Position numbers and translations under genes: made by a program. Positions 19,463-29,305 of a DNA stretch of 64,000 bases are shown here, piece after piece (positions within the stretch are counted from its first letter, which is position 1; each line of letters opens with the position of its first letter). A model generated the notes under the pieces. That model made no database searches. It was not told where the DNA came from and saw nothing but the letters and a program-made list of their open reading frames with translations. The stretch covers positions 186,001 to 250,000 of the forward strand of contig JAFKGD010000007.1 of the NCBI GenBank assembly GCA_017307855.1, given 5' to 3'. This DNA is from Burkholderiales bacterium. GTDB lineage: Bacteria; Pseudomonadota; Gammaproteobacteria; Burkholderiales; Burkholderiaceae_C.

Positions 19463-20332
19463 ATGCTCCTGCTCTTCCGCCTCCTCGGTCACCTTCCTCT
19501 CGCGTTGCTGCACGCGGGCGGCAGCGCGCTGGGCTGGCTCGCATGGCTGGGTTCGCCGACGTACCGCCGGCGCTTTGCGGCCAACCTGGCCCAGGCGGAC
19601 CTGCGCCGTCTGGCCATGCCGGGCGCGATCGGCCAGGCCGGCCGGCTGGTGGCCGAGCTGCCCCGCCTCTGGCTGGGCCGGCCGGTTCCGGTCGAGTGGG
19701 ACGGCGCCGAACTCATCGATGCCGCGCATGCGCGCGGCCATGGCATCGTCTTCCTGACGCCGCACCTAGGGTGCTTCGAGATCACGGCGCAGGGGTATGC
19801 ACGCCGGTACGCGGCGGCGCACGGCCCCATCACCGTGCTGTACCGGCCCGCCCGCAAGGCCTGGCTGCGGCCACTGCTCGACGAGGGTCGCCAGCGGCCC
19901 GGCCTGGCGACGGCGCCGACGACCCTGGCGGGCGTCAAGCAACTGCTGAAAGCGCTGAAATCCGGCCAGGCCGTGGGCCTGTTGCCCGACCAGGTGCCTC
20001 CGCAGGGCCTGGGCGTGTGGGCCCCCTTTTTTGGTCGTGAGGCCTACACGATGACGCTGTCGGCGCGGCTCGCGCGGGTCCAGGGCGCGACGCTGCTGCT
20101 GGCCTGGGGCGAGCGCCTGGGCGCAGGCCGTGGCTACGTGATCCACCTGCGCGAGCTGTCGGCACCCCTGGCCGACGACGCGCGCGCGGCGGCCACGCAG
20201 GTCAATGCCGAGATGGAACGGCTGATCGCCGAATGCCCCGCGCAGTACCTCTGGGGTTATGCGCGCTACAAGGCACCGCGTGAGGACGGCCCCGCCGCCG
20301 CCGCACGGCATGCACCGGGAGCGGCCTCGTGA
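19463..20332 (+). CDS. LpxL-family lipid A acyltransferase (first of a pair)
   Basis: This is a lysophospholipid acyltransferase of the LpxL/LpxM (HtrB/MsbB) family, which adds secondary acyl chains to lipid A at the inner membrane. The 289-residue product has an N-terminal membrane helix. The catalytic HX4E-type motif is HLGCFE (about residues 101-106), followed by LPDQVPPQGLGVWAPFFG and the C-terminal ECPAQYLWGYARYK. It overlaps the next gene by 4 bp. Which lipid A position or acyl chain it uses cannot be deduced. Confidence 0.9.
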   Translation: MLLLFRLLGHLPLALLHAGGSALGWLAWLGSPTYRRRFAANLAQADLRRLAMPGAIGQAGRLVAELPRLWLGRPVPVEWDGAELIDAAHARGHGIVFLTPHLGCFEITAQGYARRYAAAHGPITVLYRPARKAWLRPLLDEGRQRPGLATAPTTLAGVKQLLKALKSGQAVGLLPDQVPPQGLGVWAPFFGREAYTMTLSARLARVQGATLLLAWGERLGAGRGYVIHLRELSAPLADDARAAATQVNAEMERLIAECPAQYLWGYARYKAPREDGPAAAARHAPGAAS

Positions 20333-21195
20333 TCACCTCGCTGGGCATCCTCTTCATGCGCGTGCTCGCGCACTGCCCGCTGGCCGTGGTGCGCGCGCTG
20401 GGCTGGCTCATGGGGCGGGTGCTGTACGTCGTGGCCGCCGGCCGCCGGCGCGTGGTGCAGACGAATCTCGCGCTGTGCTTCCCGCAGCACACGCCCGCCT
20501 GGCGTGCACGGACGGCGCGCCAGACTTTCATCTGCTTCGCCCAGGCCTGGCTCGACAGGTCATGGCTGTGGCACGGCAAGGCCGAAGTGGCCCGGCGGCG
20601 GCTGCGCCTGCTGGGCGCCGTCCACGAACTGCAGGGGGACGCGCCCACCGTGATCTTCCTGCCGCACTTCTACGGGATGGACGCGGGGTGGAGCGCCGTC
20701 TCCGCGGCCGTGCCGCGGCGCTTCACGACCATCTTCACGCCGCAGCGCAACAAGCAGGTGGACGACTGGATATTCGCGGGCCGCAGCCGCCTGGGCGACA
20801 TCCGGCTGTTCACGCGCTTCGACGGCGTCAAGCCCGTGGTGAGCGCGCTGCGCTCGGGCGAGCCGCTGTTCCTGCTGCCCGACATGAACTTCGGCGCCGA
20901 AGAGTCGGTGTTCGTGCCCTTCTACGGTGTCGATGCAGCCACCGTGCCCTCGCTCTCCCGCTTCGCCCGGCTGGGTCGCGCCAAGGTCGTGCCAGTCATC
21001 ACGCGCATGACGGACACCGGCTACGACGTCGAGGTGCATGACGCGTGGGCGGGCTACCCCACCGACGATGCCGTCGCCGATACCGCGTTGATGAATCTGC
21101 GGTTGCAGCACTACATCGACACCATGCCGGCCCAGTATTACTGGGTGCACAAGCGCTTCAAGACCCGCCCTGACGGCGCCCCCACCGTCTACTGA
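20329..21195 (+). CDS. LpxL-family lipid A acyltransferase (second of a pair)
   Basis: This is a second LpxL/LpxM-type acyltransferase of 288 residues, starting with GTG inside the stop of the preceding gene (GTGA). It has an N-terminal hydrophobic segment, the catalytic motif HFYGMD (about residue 110, a canonical HX4D), LLPDMNFGAEESVFVPFYG and the C-terminal MPAQYYWVHKRFKTRP. The two paralogues are clearly related but divergent, as expected for enzymes adding two different secondary acyl chains. Translation is likely coupled. Confidence 0.92.
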   Translation: MITSLGILFMRVLAHCPLAVVRALGWLMGRVLYVVAAGRRRVVQTNLALCFPQHTPAWRARTARQTFICFAQAWLDRSWLWHGKAEVARRRLRLLGAVHELQGDAPTVIFLPHFYGMDAGWSAVSAAVPRRFTTIFTPQRNKQVDDWIFAGRSRLGDIRLFTRFDGVKPVVSALRSGEPLFLLPDMNFGAEESVFVPFYGVDAATVPSLSRFARLGRAKVVPVITRMTDTGYDVEVHDAWAGYPTDDAVADTALMNLRLQHYIDTMPAQYYWVHKRFKTRPDGAPTVY

Positions 21196-21201
21196 TCCTG
21201 C

Positions 21202-21606
21202 TCAGGCCGGGCGCACGGCAATGGCTTCGATCTCGACCAGCACGGGCGCGATCAGCCCGGCGATCACTGTGGAGCGCGCGGGCGCTTTCTCGGGTACGAA
21301 GCGCTCGCCGTAAGCCGCATTGAACGCGGGATACTGCGCCGCATCCGTGATCCAGCACGTCGTCTTGACCACGTCGGCCAGCGTACAGCCGGCCGTGGCG
21401 AGGATGGACTCGATCATGTCGATCGTGGCGTGGGTCTGACCCGCCATGTCGGCTGCCGCAGGCTGGCCCGCGACCATGGGCACCTGGCCCGAGACGAACA
21501 CCAGCCGCTCCCACCCCACGGCGGGTGAGATGGGCTGCACCTGGCCGGCGCGCACGACGGGCGGGCCCAGACGCTCGATGGGCGCATCGCGCGACGAATC
21601 ACTCAT
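21202..21606 (-). CDS. RidA/YjgF-family imine deaminase
   Basis: RidA-family proteins hydrolyse reactive enamine/imine intermediates to ketoacids plus ammonia. The 134-residue product (start ATG 21606, MSDSSRDAPIERLG) shows LVFVSGQVPMVAG, NAAYGERFVPEKAPARSTVIAG with the substrate-carboxylate arginine (Arg in APARST), and the final VEIEAIAVRP. It lies at the end of a cluster with a Bug receptor, a HyuB-type fusion and D-amino acid dehydrogenase. The dehydrogenase yields imino acids, so a role in clearing them is a reasonable inference. It is separated from the Bug gene by a 139-bp gap that holds a repeat. Confidence 0.88.
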   Translation of the reverse strand: MSDSSRDAPIERLGPPVVRAGQVQPISPAVGWERLVFVSGQVPMVAGQPAAADMAGQTHATIDMIESILATAGCTLADVVKTTCWITDAAQYPAFNAAYGERFVPEKAPARSTVIAGLIAPVLVEIEAIAVRPA

Positions 21607-21663
21607 TCGATGTCTCCACTGGATAGAAGGACCGCTGTGCACTCACGCCCGTCGCGGAACGCC

Positions 21664-21711
21664 GCGGAACCGGCTTTGCCGGGCCGCTGGCGTTGCCCCC
21701 TGAAAGGGCTT
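21664..21711. repeat. GC-rich intergenic repeat, copy 1
   Basis: A 48-bp GC-rich sequence beginning GCGGAACCGGCT lies in the gap between the RidA and Bug genes. The same sequence recurs at 47805-47852: the first 26 bases differ at two positions only, and the rest keeps a C-run followed by a G-run. It resembles dispersed non-coding repeats common in Comamonadaceae. No function is known to me. Confidence 0.7.
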
Positions 21712-21745
21712 GGCGGAACTCGCGTCAGCGAGGGTAGCCCGGGGT

Positions 21746-22756
21746 TCAGTCAGCTTTTGCCCCGGATGCTTTCACGATGGTGCCCCACTTGGCCGTCTCG
21801 GCCTCGATGAACGCCTTGAACACCGCCGGCGTCGTGCCTTCGATGATGAAGCCGCGCGAGCCGAAGTAGTCCTGGATCTCGGGCGACTTGAGCGCCTTGT
21901 TGATCTCGGTGCTGAGGCGGGTCATCACGTCGGCAGGTGTGCCGGCCGGCGCGAACAGCCCCTGCCACGACAGCGCCTCGAAATCGGGGTAGCCGCTCTC
22001 GGCCAGCGTGGGCACGTTGGGCAGCATCGGATTGCGCTGTTTGGACGTGACGGCCAGCGGGCGCACCTTGCCGGCCTCGATCTGCGGCATCAGCACCAGC
22101 AGGTCGCCGAAGGTGGCTTCGATCTGGCCACCCATCAGGTCGGTCAGCATGCCCGCGCTGCCGCGGTAGGGGATGTGCACCATCGAGGTCTTGGTGGCGA
22201 GCTTGAACATCTCGCCCGTCAGGTGCATGGAGGTGCCGTTGCCGGCCGAGCCGTAACTCACCGAGCCCGGACGCGCCTTGGCCAGCGCGATGAATTCGCG
22301 GATGTTGGCGGCCTTCACATTGGGGTTCACCGACACCACCAGCGGCGCGCTGACCACGCGCGAGACGGGTGCGAAATCCTTCACCACGTCGTAGGGCAGT
22401 TTGGGATAGAGCGCCTGCGCGATCGCATTGCTGCCGGTCACGCCCATCAGCAGCGTGTAGCCGTCGGCCGGCTGCTTGGCCACGTAGTCGGCACCCACGG
22501 TACCGCCCGCGCCGGCGCGGTTCTCCACGATGACGGGCTGGCCCCAGCTGGCCGCGAGCTTCTCGCCAATGCGACGCGCCAGCAGATCGGTGCTGCCGCC
22601 CGGCGGGAACGGCACGACGATGCGGATCGTCTTGGTGGGAAACGCCGCTTGCGCCTGTGCGGCTGCGGGCGCGAAGCTGCCAGCGGTCAGGACCAGCGTG
22701 GTGCCGGCGGCAACGAGGCCGCGCAGTGCGAGGCGTCGGGAGGAAATCGTCTTCAT
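21746..22756 (-). CDS. Bug-family (TctC-type) periplasmic solute-binding protein
   Basis: This is a substrate receptor of the tripartite tricarboxylate transporter type, abundant in Burkholderiales. The 336-residue product starts MKTISSRRLALRG, with a signal peptide ending near AAAQAQA. It then has the Bug signatures FPTKTIRIVVPFPPGGSTDLLAR, VIVENRAGAGGTVGADYVAKQPADGYTL in part, and TLAESGYPDFEALSWQGLFAP. No TctA/TctB membrane genes are nearby, so it is an orphan receptor. Context suggests a ligand related to amino acids, hydantoins or 5-oxoproline, but this is inference only. Confidence 0.92.
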   Translation of the reverse strand: MKTISSRRLALRGLVAAGTTLVLTAGSFAPAAAQAQAAFPTKTIRIVVPFPPGGSTDLLARRIGEKLAASWGQPVIVENRAGAGGTVGADYVAKQPADGYTLLMGVTGSNAIAQALYPKLPYDVVKDFAPVSRVVSAPLVVSVNPNVKAANIREFIALAKARPGSVSYGSAGNGTSMHLTGEMFKLATKTSMVHIPYRGSAGMLTDLMGGQIEATFGDLLVLMPQIEAGKVRPLAVTSKQRNPMLPNVPTLAESGYPDFEALSWQGLFAPAGTPADVMTRLSTEINKALKSPEIQDYFGSRGFIIEGTTPAVFKAFIEAETAKWGTIVKASGAKAD

Positions 22757-22839
22757 GAGGGGTGCACTCCGGTAGGGGGGATGGGGACAGGATGACGGTG
22801 CATGCACGAACCGTGCACGCCCGCCGCACGCTCTACGGC

Positions 22840-24846
22840 TTACGCGGATGTCTCCACGCGGGTGGCCGGACCCCAGCCGCCCGCGCCCGCGGTTTCGATC
22901 ACGAGACGGTCGCCCGCGCTCCACTGCACACGCGCCTTCGCGGGCAGGTGCTCGACGCGGCCATCGGCCCGCTCGATCCGTGCAGCGGCGCAGGCACCGG
23001 GCTCGCCGCCCGCGGCGCCCTGCGGCGCGATGCCGTGGCGCTCGCCACGATAGGAAATGCTGCCGCTGCCGTGCAGCAGGCGGTACACACGCTGCACGCC
23101 GTCGCCCCCACGGTGGCGGCCCGCACCACCCGAGCCCGTGCGCACGGCCACGCGCTCCACGCGCAAAGGCGCCTGCGACTCGATGGCCTCGGCCGGCGTG
23201 CTGCGCGCGTTGCCGACGTCCGTGGACACGCCCGAGCCCCCCGGGCCCCAGGGCGCACCACCGGCCGACGAGGCGATGATCTCGGTGAACAGCCATGGCC
23301 TTCCGTCGGACTGTGTGCCGCCCAGCGACAACACCACGACTTCGCCCGCGTTGGGCGCAGGCATCTGCGAGGGCAGCGCGCGCGACCATGCGCCGAGAAA
23401 GGCGTTGGCCAGCAGCTTGACGAGGTTGGTGCGCGCGTTCACCGCCGCGGGAAACGACGGATCGACGATGCTGCCCGCACGCGTGCGCAGGGTGATGGCC
23501 GCCGTGCAGCCGTCATTGCTCGCGGCCTCGGGCGCGATCATGCGCGCGAAGTAGCTCACCGCCGCCTGCACCGCGCCACGCGATGCGTTGACGGGGCCGG
23601 TGGTCTGGTCGGCGCAGCCCGTGAGGTCGAGCGTGGCCGAGTCGCCGCGCTTGACGAGCCGCACCACCACGGGCACCGGCGCCAGGCTCACGCCGTCGCC
23701 GTCCAGCGCATCCTCGAATTCGTAGTCGCCGTCGGGCGCTGCCGCCAGCGCCGCGCGCGTGGCGGCTTCGGACGCGGCGAGCACCGCTTCGGCATGCGCG
23801 GCGAAGTCGCCATCGGCCGCGATGAGCGCGCCGAGTTCGCCCGCGCCCTGCAGCAGGCACAGCCACTGCGCGCGCAGGTCGCCAGCCAGGTTGTCGGGCA
23901 TGCGGCTGTTGGCGCACAGCATGCGCAGCAGGGCGGCGTCGCTCGCGTCGCCGCGATACATCTGCATCGGCGGGATGCGCAAGCCTTCGTGCTGGATGCA
24001 GGTGGCATTGGTGGGCACCGAGCCCGGCGCGATGCCACCCACGTCCTGGTGGTGCAGCACGCTGGCCACCAGCGCCTGCACGCGGCCCTGCACGAACACG
24101 GGGCGCATCAGCGTGAGATCCGGCAAATGCGTGCCGCCGTGCCAGGGGTCGTTGATCAGATAGCCGTCGCCTTCGGCCATCGCGCTCACGGGGAAGGCCT
24201 GCAGCAGACCGCCCACGGCGGGCGAAAGACTGCCCAGCAGCAAGGGCAGCGTGCGCGCCTGGGCCACCAGGCGGCCGTCGGGCAGGAAGACCGCGGCCGC
24301 GCAGTCCATGGCTTCGCGCACGACGGTGGACACGGCTTCGTCCACCAGCCGCTGCTGCATGCGGTCGGCGATGGATTCGAGCCGCGCGGCCAGGCCATGC
24401 GCTGCCACCGACTCACCGGCATGGGGCACCGTCACGTCCAGACCCAGCGACTGCACCGTAGCCAGCGTGCGTTCGTACTCGCCGGCTTCGGGCCGCACGG
24501 CATGCGAACACACCACGCGCACGCCCGGCAGGGCCTGGCCGATGGCCTGCGCCAGGGCGAGTTCATGCGACGGGTTGCGGTGCGAGAACAGCAGGCAGAT
24601 CGCGACCGCACGCGGCGCGCGTGGCAAGGCAGCCAGGGCTGACAGCACGGCGTCCGCATCGAGCGGCTCGACCTCGCGGCCCGCCGCATCGATGCGGCCC
24701 GTGGCCTGCACGCGCCACGCGGGCGGCAGTGCCTCCAGCCACGGTGAGGCCGGCACGTGCAGCGCGTACGGATCGGGACGGTTCTGCCGCGCCAGCGTGA
24801 GGACGTCGGCGAAACCGCGGGTGCAGACCAGGGCGACGTCGTTCAT
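22840..24846 (-). CDS. Fusion of a HyuA N-terminal fragment with HyuB (hydantoinase/5-oxoprolinase family)
   Basis: The 668-residue protein is unusual. Residues 1 to about 150 match the second half of the HyuA N-terminal domain: DVALVCTRGFADVLTLARQNRPD aligns with the equivalent region of the full HyuA at 31430-33529, and FSHRNPSHE and EYERTLATV follow. The rest (about 155-668) is a HyuB/hydantoinase B domain (NDPWHGGTHLPDLTL, SVLHHQDVGGIAPGS, GGGGxGRHRGGDGV-like GSGGAGRHRGGDGV). The HyuA ATP-binding start (DxGGTFTD) and its large catalytic domain are absent. The gene begins 16 bp after dadA with a clean ATG and no disrupted frame. It may work with another HyuA or be non-catalytic. Confidence 0.8.
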   Translation of the reverse strand: MNDVALVCTRGFADVLTLARQNRPDPYALHVPASPWLEALPPAWRVQATGRIDAAGREVEPLDADAVLSALAALPRAPRAVAICLLFSHRNPSHELALAQAIGQALPGVRVVCSHAVRPEAGEYERTLATVQSLGLDVTVPHAGESVAAHGLAARLESIADRMQQRLVDEAVSTVVREAMDCAAAVFLPDGRLVAQARTLPLLLGSLSPAVGGLLQAFPVSAMAEGDGYLINDPWHGGTHLPDLTLMRPVFVQGRVQALVASVLHHQDVGGIAPGSVPTNATCIQHEGLRIPPMQMYRGDASDAALLRMLCANSRMPDNLAGDLRAQWLCLLQGAGELGALIAADGDFAAHAEAVLAASEAATRAALAAAPDGDYEFEDALDGDGVSLAPVPVVVRLVKRGDSATLDLTGCADQTTGPVNASRGAVQAAVSYFARMIAPEAASNDGCTAAITLRTRAGSIVDPSFPAAVNARTNLVKLLANAFLGAWSRALPSQMPAPNAGEVVVLSLGGTQSDGRPWLFTEIIASSAGGAPWGPGGSGVSTDVGNARSTPAEAIESQAPLRVERVAVRTGSGGAGRHRGGDGVQRVYRLLHGSGSISYRGERHGIAPQGAAGGEPGACAAARIERADGRVEHLPAKARVQWSAGDRLVIETAGAGGWGPATRVETSA

Positions 24847-24862
24847 GCGATGGGCGGCGAAG

Positions 24863-26098
24863 TCAGAAACGGTCGGGACGGAAGGGCGTCAGATCCACCT
24901 GGGTGGGCCGGCCGGCCACGAGGTGGGCGATCTCGCGCCCCGTGCTCGCGCCCATGCACATGCCCATGTGGCCGTGGCCGAAGGCGAGCCAGGCATTGTC
25001 CACCGAGGCCGCCGTGCCCACCACCGGCAGGCTGTCGGGCATGCACGGGCGATGGCCCATCCATTCGGTGACCTCGCTGGTGTCCAGGTGCGGGAACAGC
25101 AGGCGGCCCTGGCGCAGCAGCGCCTGCGCGCGCTCGTAGTTGGGCGGCGCCTTCAGGCCCGCGAACTCCACCGTGCCGGCCAGCCGCAGGCCCATGGCCA
25201 TGGGGTTGACCATGAGGTTGTTCTCGACCGCCATCACCGTGTGGCGCAGGTTGAGGTTGGAACTGCGCACCGTGACGTGATAGCCGCGCTGCGTCTCCAG
25301 CGGCACGCGCGAGCCGAGCTCGGCCGCCAGCCGGGCCGACCATGCGCCCGCTGCCACCACCACGCCATCCACGGCCACCCGCTCGCCATCGCGCGTGCGC
25401 ACGCCAGTGACATGACGGCCCTGCCGCTCGAAGCCCGTGACCGCGCAGCGCACGAACTGCGCGCCCTCGTCCATGCAGTGCGCATGCAGGGCTTTGACCA
25501 ACGCCGACGGGTCGAGCGTGGAGCCGTTCTCGGGAGCCAGGATGCCGAAGCGGAAGCGTCCCTTCAGGTCGGGCTCGATCGCTTCGAGTTCGTCCTGGTC
25601 CACGTCCACCATCCGTACGCCCAGCGAGCGGCGCAGGTTCATGCCCCAGGCCCATTGCGCCGCGATCTCTCGAGACGAATAGACATAGAGGCAGCCCGTG
25701 CGCTTGACCAGGTGGTTGGCCTGCGCGTCGTCGAGCAGCGGGCCATAGCAGTCGAAGATGGGTTCGAGCAAGGTGCGCAGCGCTGTGGCGATGCGCGTCA
25801 CCTCTTCCTTGGTGGAGTGGCGCAGCATGCGCACCAGCCACGGCACCACCAGAGGCGCATAGCGCCAGCGCACGGTGAGCGGCCCCAGCGGATCGAGCAG
25901 CCAGCGCGGCACGCGCTTCCACATGCCCGGCATGCCCACGGGCAGGCAGGCGCTCGGCGAGAGCGAGCCCGCGTTGCCGAACGAGCAGGCCTCGCCGGGC
26001 TCGCGCGGATCGAAGAAGGTGACCTGGTGGCCGTCGCGCTGCAGCCAGGCGGCCGTGCAGGTTCCGACGATGCCGGTCCCGATGACGGCAATGTGCAT
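24863..26098 (-). CDS. DadA-like D-amino acid dehydrogenase
   Basis: This is an FAD-dependent D-amino acid dehydrogenase of the DAO/DadA family, which oxidises D-amino acids to imino/keto acids and feeds electrons to the respiratory chain. The 411-residue product begins MHIAVIGTGIVGTCTAAWL, a perfect Rossmann GxGxxG motif. Further marks are FGNAGSLSPSA, a mid-protein substrate domain, and a C-terminal FAD contact, AFGHGHMGMCMGASTGREIA. It heads a minus-strand cluster with a HyuB-type fusion, a Bug receptor and RidA, and is divergent from a LysR regulator. Confidence 0.9.
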   Translation of the reverse strand: MHIAVIGTGIVGTCTAAWLQRDGHQVTFFDPREPGEACSFGNAGSLSPSACLPVGMPGMWKRVPRWLLDPLGPLTVRWRYAPLVVPWLVRMLRHSTKEEVTRIATALRTLLEPIFDCYGPLLDDAQANHLVKRTGCLYVYSSREIAAQWAWGMNLRRSLGVRMVDVDQDELEAIEPDLKGRFRFGILAPENGSTLDPSALVKALHAHCMDEGAQFVRCAVTGFERQGRHVTGVRTRDGERVAVDGVVVAAGAWSARLAAELGSRVPLETQRGYHVTVRSSNLNLRHTVMAVENNLMVNPMAMGLRLAGTVEFAGLKAPPNYERAQALLRQGRLLFPHLDTSEVTEWMGHRPCMPDSLPVVGTAASVDNAWLAFGHGHMGMCMGASTGREIAHLVAGRPTQVDLTPFRPDRF

Positions 26099-26208
26099 AT
26101 CGCGCGGATTGTGGGCAGCTGATCTGCATCAGGCAAACGCATTCTTCTGATGAAAGAATCAGTTTTCCTGATCCAATGCAAGGATCCGGAACCCAGATTG
26201 GTGCAGCC

Positions 26209-27126
26209 ATGAACATCACCCTCCGCCAGATGCGCGCGTTCTCCACCGTGGCACGCGCCGGCAGCTTCACCACGGCCGCACGCCAGATGAGCCTCACGCA
26301 ATCGGCAGTGAGCATGCTGGTGCAGCAGCTGGAGGACGAGCTCGGCCTCAAGCTGTTCGACCGCGCGCGCAGCGCCGTCACGCTCACCGAGGCCGGGCAC
26401 CAGCTGCTGCCCCTGGCGCGGCGCATGCTCGACGACCTGCGCCAGGTGGAGGAAGGCGCCAGCGACCTGCGCACGTTGCGCAGCGGCGTGCTGCGCGTGG
26501 TGGCGCCGCAGCTGCTGGCCTGCACCTGGATGGCCGGCGTGCTGACCCGGTTCAGTGCGGCCTATCCGTCGGTCGGGCTGCGCGTGATCGACGGCACGGC
26601 CGACGACATCGTGGCCACGGTGCGGCGCGGCGATGCCGAGCTGGGCATCGGGCCCGAGCGCGCCACGGGCGAAGACGTCACGCGCACGCTGCTCATGAAC
26701 GTGCCCATGCGGCTGGTGTGCGCGGCCTCGCACCGGCTCGCGGGGCGGCAGTCGGTGTCGTGGGACGAGTTGCGCGACGAGCGCTGGGTGGTGTATCCCG
26801 GCGACTTCAGCCGCTACGTGGAGCGGCTGCTGCACGAGCACGACACCTCGCTGTCGATCCAGACCGCGACCGAGGTTGGCTACATGACGACGGCGCTCGC
26901 GCTGGTCGGCGCCGGCATGGGCCTGGCGACACTGCCCGACTACGCGCGCAGCTTTGCAGACACCTTCGGCATCCGCTTCGTCGCGCTGCGCGCGCCCGCA
27001 TTGAGCCGCGAGTTCTTCGTCTACCAGCGCCGCGGGCTCGCGCTCTCGCCCGCGGCCGAGGCCTTCATGCAGATGATGGTGGCGCAGTCGGCCACGCCAC
27101 GGGGCAGCGCCCGGCGCGTGCGCTGA
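26209..27126 (+). CDS. LysR-family regulator, probably of the dadA cluster
   Basis: This 305-residue LysR-type regulator has a winged helix-turn-helix at its N-terminus (MNITLRQMRAFSTVARAGSF, then AARQMSLTQSAVSMLVQQLE) and a periplasmic-binding-protein-like effector domain. The ATG at 26209 gives the standard LysR start, and a frame 11 codons longer is unlikely. It is divergent from dadA with 110 bp between them, the usual layout for a LysR and its target. The effector is unknown but may be a substrate of the cluster. Confidence 0.92.
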   Translation: MNITLRQMRAFSTVARAGSFTTAARQMSLTQSAVSMLVQQLEDELGLKLFDRARSAVTLTEAGHQLLPLARRMLDDLRQVEEGASDLRTLRSGVLRVVAPQLLACTWMAGVLTRFSAAYPSVGLRVIDGTADDIVATVRRGDAELGIGPERATGEDVTRTLLMNVPMRLVCAASHRLAGRQSVSWDELRDERWVVYPGDFSRYVERLLHEHDTSLSIQTATEVGYMTTALALVGAGMGLATLPDYARSFADTFGIRFVALRAPALSREFFVYQRRGLALSPAAEAFMQMMVAQSATPRGSARRVR

Positions 27127-27154
27127 ACGGCGGGCGAGGTGCCCGCCGCCCGCG

Positions 27155-28138
27155 TCATTCCGGCTTGAAGCCCGCGCCCTTGAGCAGGTCGGACGCCTGC
27201 GCGACGTCCGCTGCGATGTGCTTCCTGAACTGCTCGATGGATTCGTTCACCGGCTCGATGCCCAGGCTGGCCAGCGCGCCGGCCTTCACCAGGTCGGCCA
27301 CAGCGTCGTTGGCGGCCTTGTGCAGCGCCTGCACGCGGTCGGCAGGCGTGTCCTTCGGGGCCCAGAAGCCGTACCAGGTGAGGTAGACCAGGCCGGGCAT
27401 GCCCAGCTCGGTGGCAGTGGGAATGTCGGGCGCGATCGAGCTGCGGCGCGGCGACGTGACCGCGATGGGGCGCACCTTGCCGCTCTTGGCCATGGGCAGG
27501 ATGGACACGATCGAATCCATGAGGATCTGCGCGTGTCCGCCAGCCACGTCCACCAGCGCCGGAGCCGTGCCCTTGTACGGAATCATGGTCAGGTTGGACA
27601 GCTGGCCCTGCTTGGCGAACAGCAGCGTCGCCAGATGGCTGGGCGCGCCCATCGCCGGCAATGCTGCGGTCCACTTGTCGGGCTGGGCCTTGGCGGCCGC
27701 CACCACTTCGCCGAGCTTCTGCGGGGCCAGCGTGGGCGAGATCACCATCAGCAGCGGGGCTTCGCCCACGCGCGCCACCGGCGCGAAGTCGGTCACCGGG
27801 TCGTAGGGCGCGGCGGCCATCACCTGTTTCGACAGCACGTGCGTGGTGGCCGAGAAGAGCAGCGTGTAGCCGTCGGCCGGCGCGTTCTTCACCGCCGAGC
27901 CGCCCACGGTGCCGTTGGCACCGCCGCGGTTGTCGATGATCACCGGCACCTTGAGGTTCTCCTGCATCTGGCGGCCGATCAGGCGCGCGGCCTGGTCGAC
28001 GCCGCCACCGGCCGCGAACGGCACCACGATGCGGATCATCTGCTCGGGAAATTTCGCCTGCGCCTGCGCAGCGCCGCCGGCCAGCAGGCCAGCGGCACCC
28101 AGCGAGAGGGTGAGGGTGGAAAGCCATTTCTTCATCAT
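27155..28138 (-). CDS. Bug-family periplasmic solute-binding protein (HyuAB cluster)
   Basis: This second orphan TctC/Bug receptor has 327 residues. Its signal peptide is MMKKWLSTLTLSLGAAGLLA, with cleavage near AQAQA. Family motifs are MIRIVVPFAAGGGVDQAARL, NRGGANGTVGG, KNAPADGYTLLFS and ATELGMPGLVYLTWYGFWAP. It is the last gene of the minus-strand run FAH-HyuA-HyuB-CGCG protein-G3E GTPase, 51 bp downstream of the GTPase gene. It likely captures the substrate of that pathway. No membrane partners are encoded nearby. Confidence 0.92.
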   Translation of the reverse strand: MMKKWLSTLTLSLGAAGLLAGGAAQAQAKFPEQMIRIVVPFAAGGGVDQAARLIGRQMQENLKVPVIIDNRGGANGTVGGSAVKNAPADGYTLLFSATTHVLSKQVMAAAPYDPVTDFAPVARVGEAPLLMVISPTLAPQKLGEVVAAAKAQPDKWTAALPAMGAPSHLATLLFAKQGQLSNLTMIPYKGTAPALVDVAGGHAQILMDSIVSILPMAKSGKVRPIAVTSPRRSSIAPDIPTATELGMPGLVYLTWYGFWAPKDTPADRVQALHKAANDAVADLVKAGALASLGIEPVNESIEQFRKHIAADVAQASDLLKGAGFKPE

Positions 28139-28189
28139 CTGTCGTCTCCTTGTGAAATCGGTGGGCTGCCAGGAAGGGAGGCGGCCGGC

Positions 28190-29301
<1,112 letters not shown>

Positions 29302-29305
<4 letters not shown>

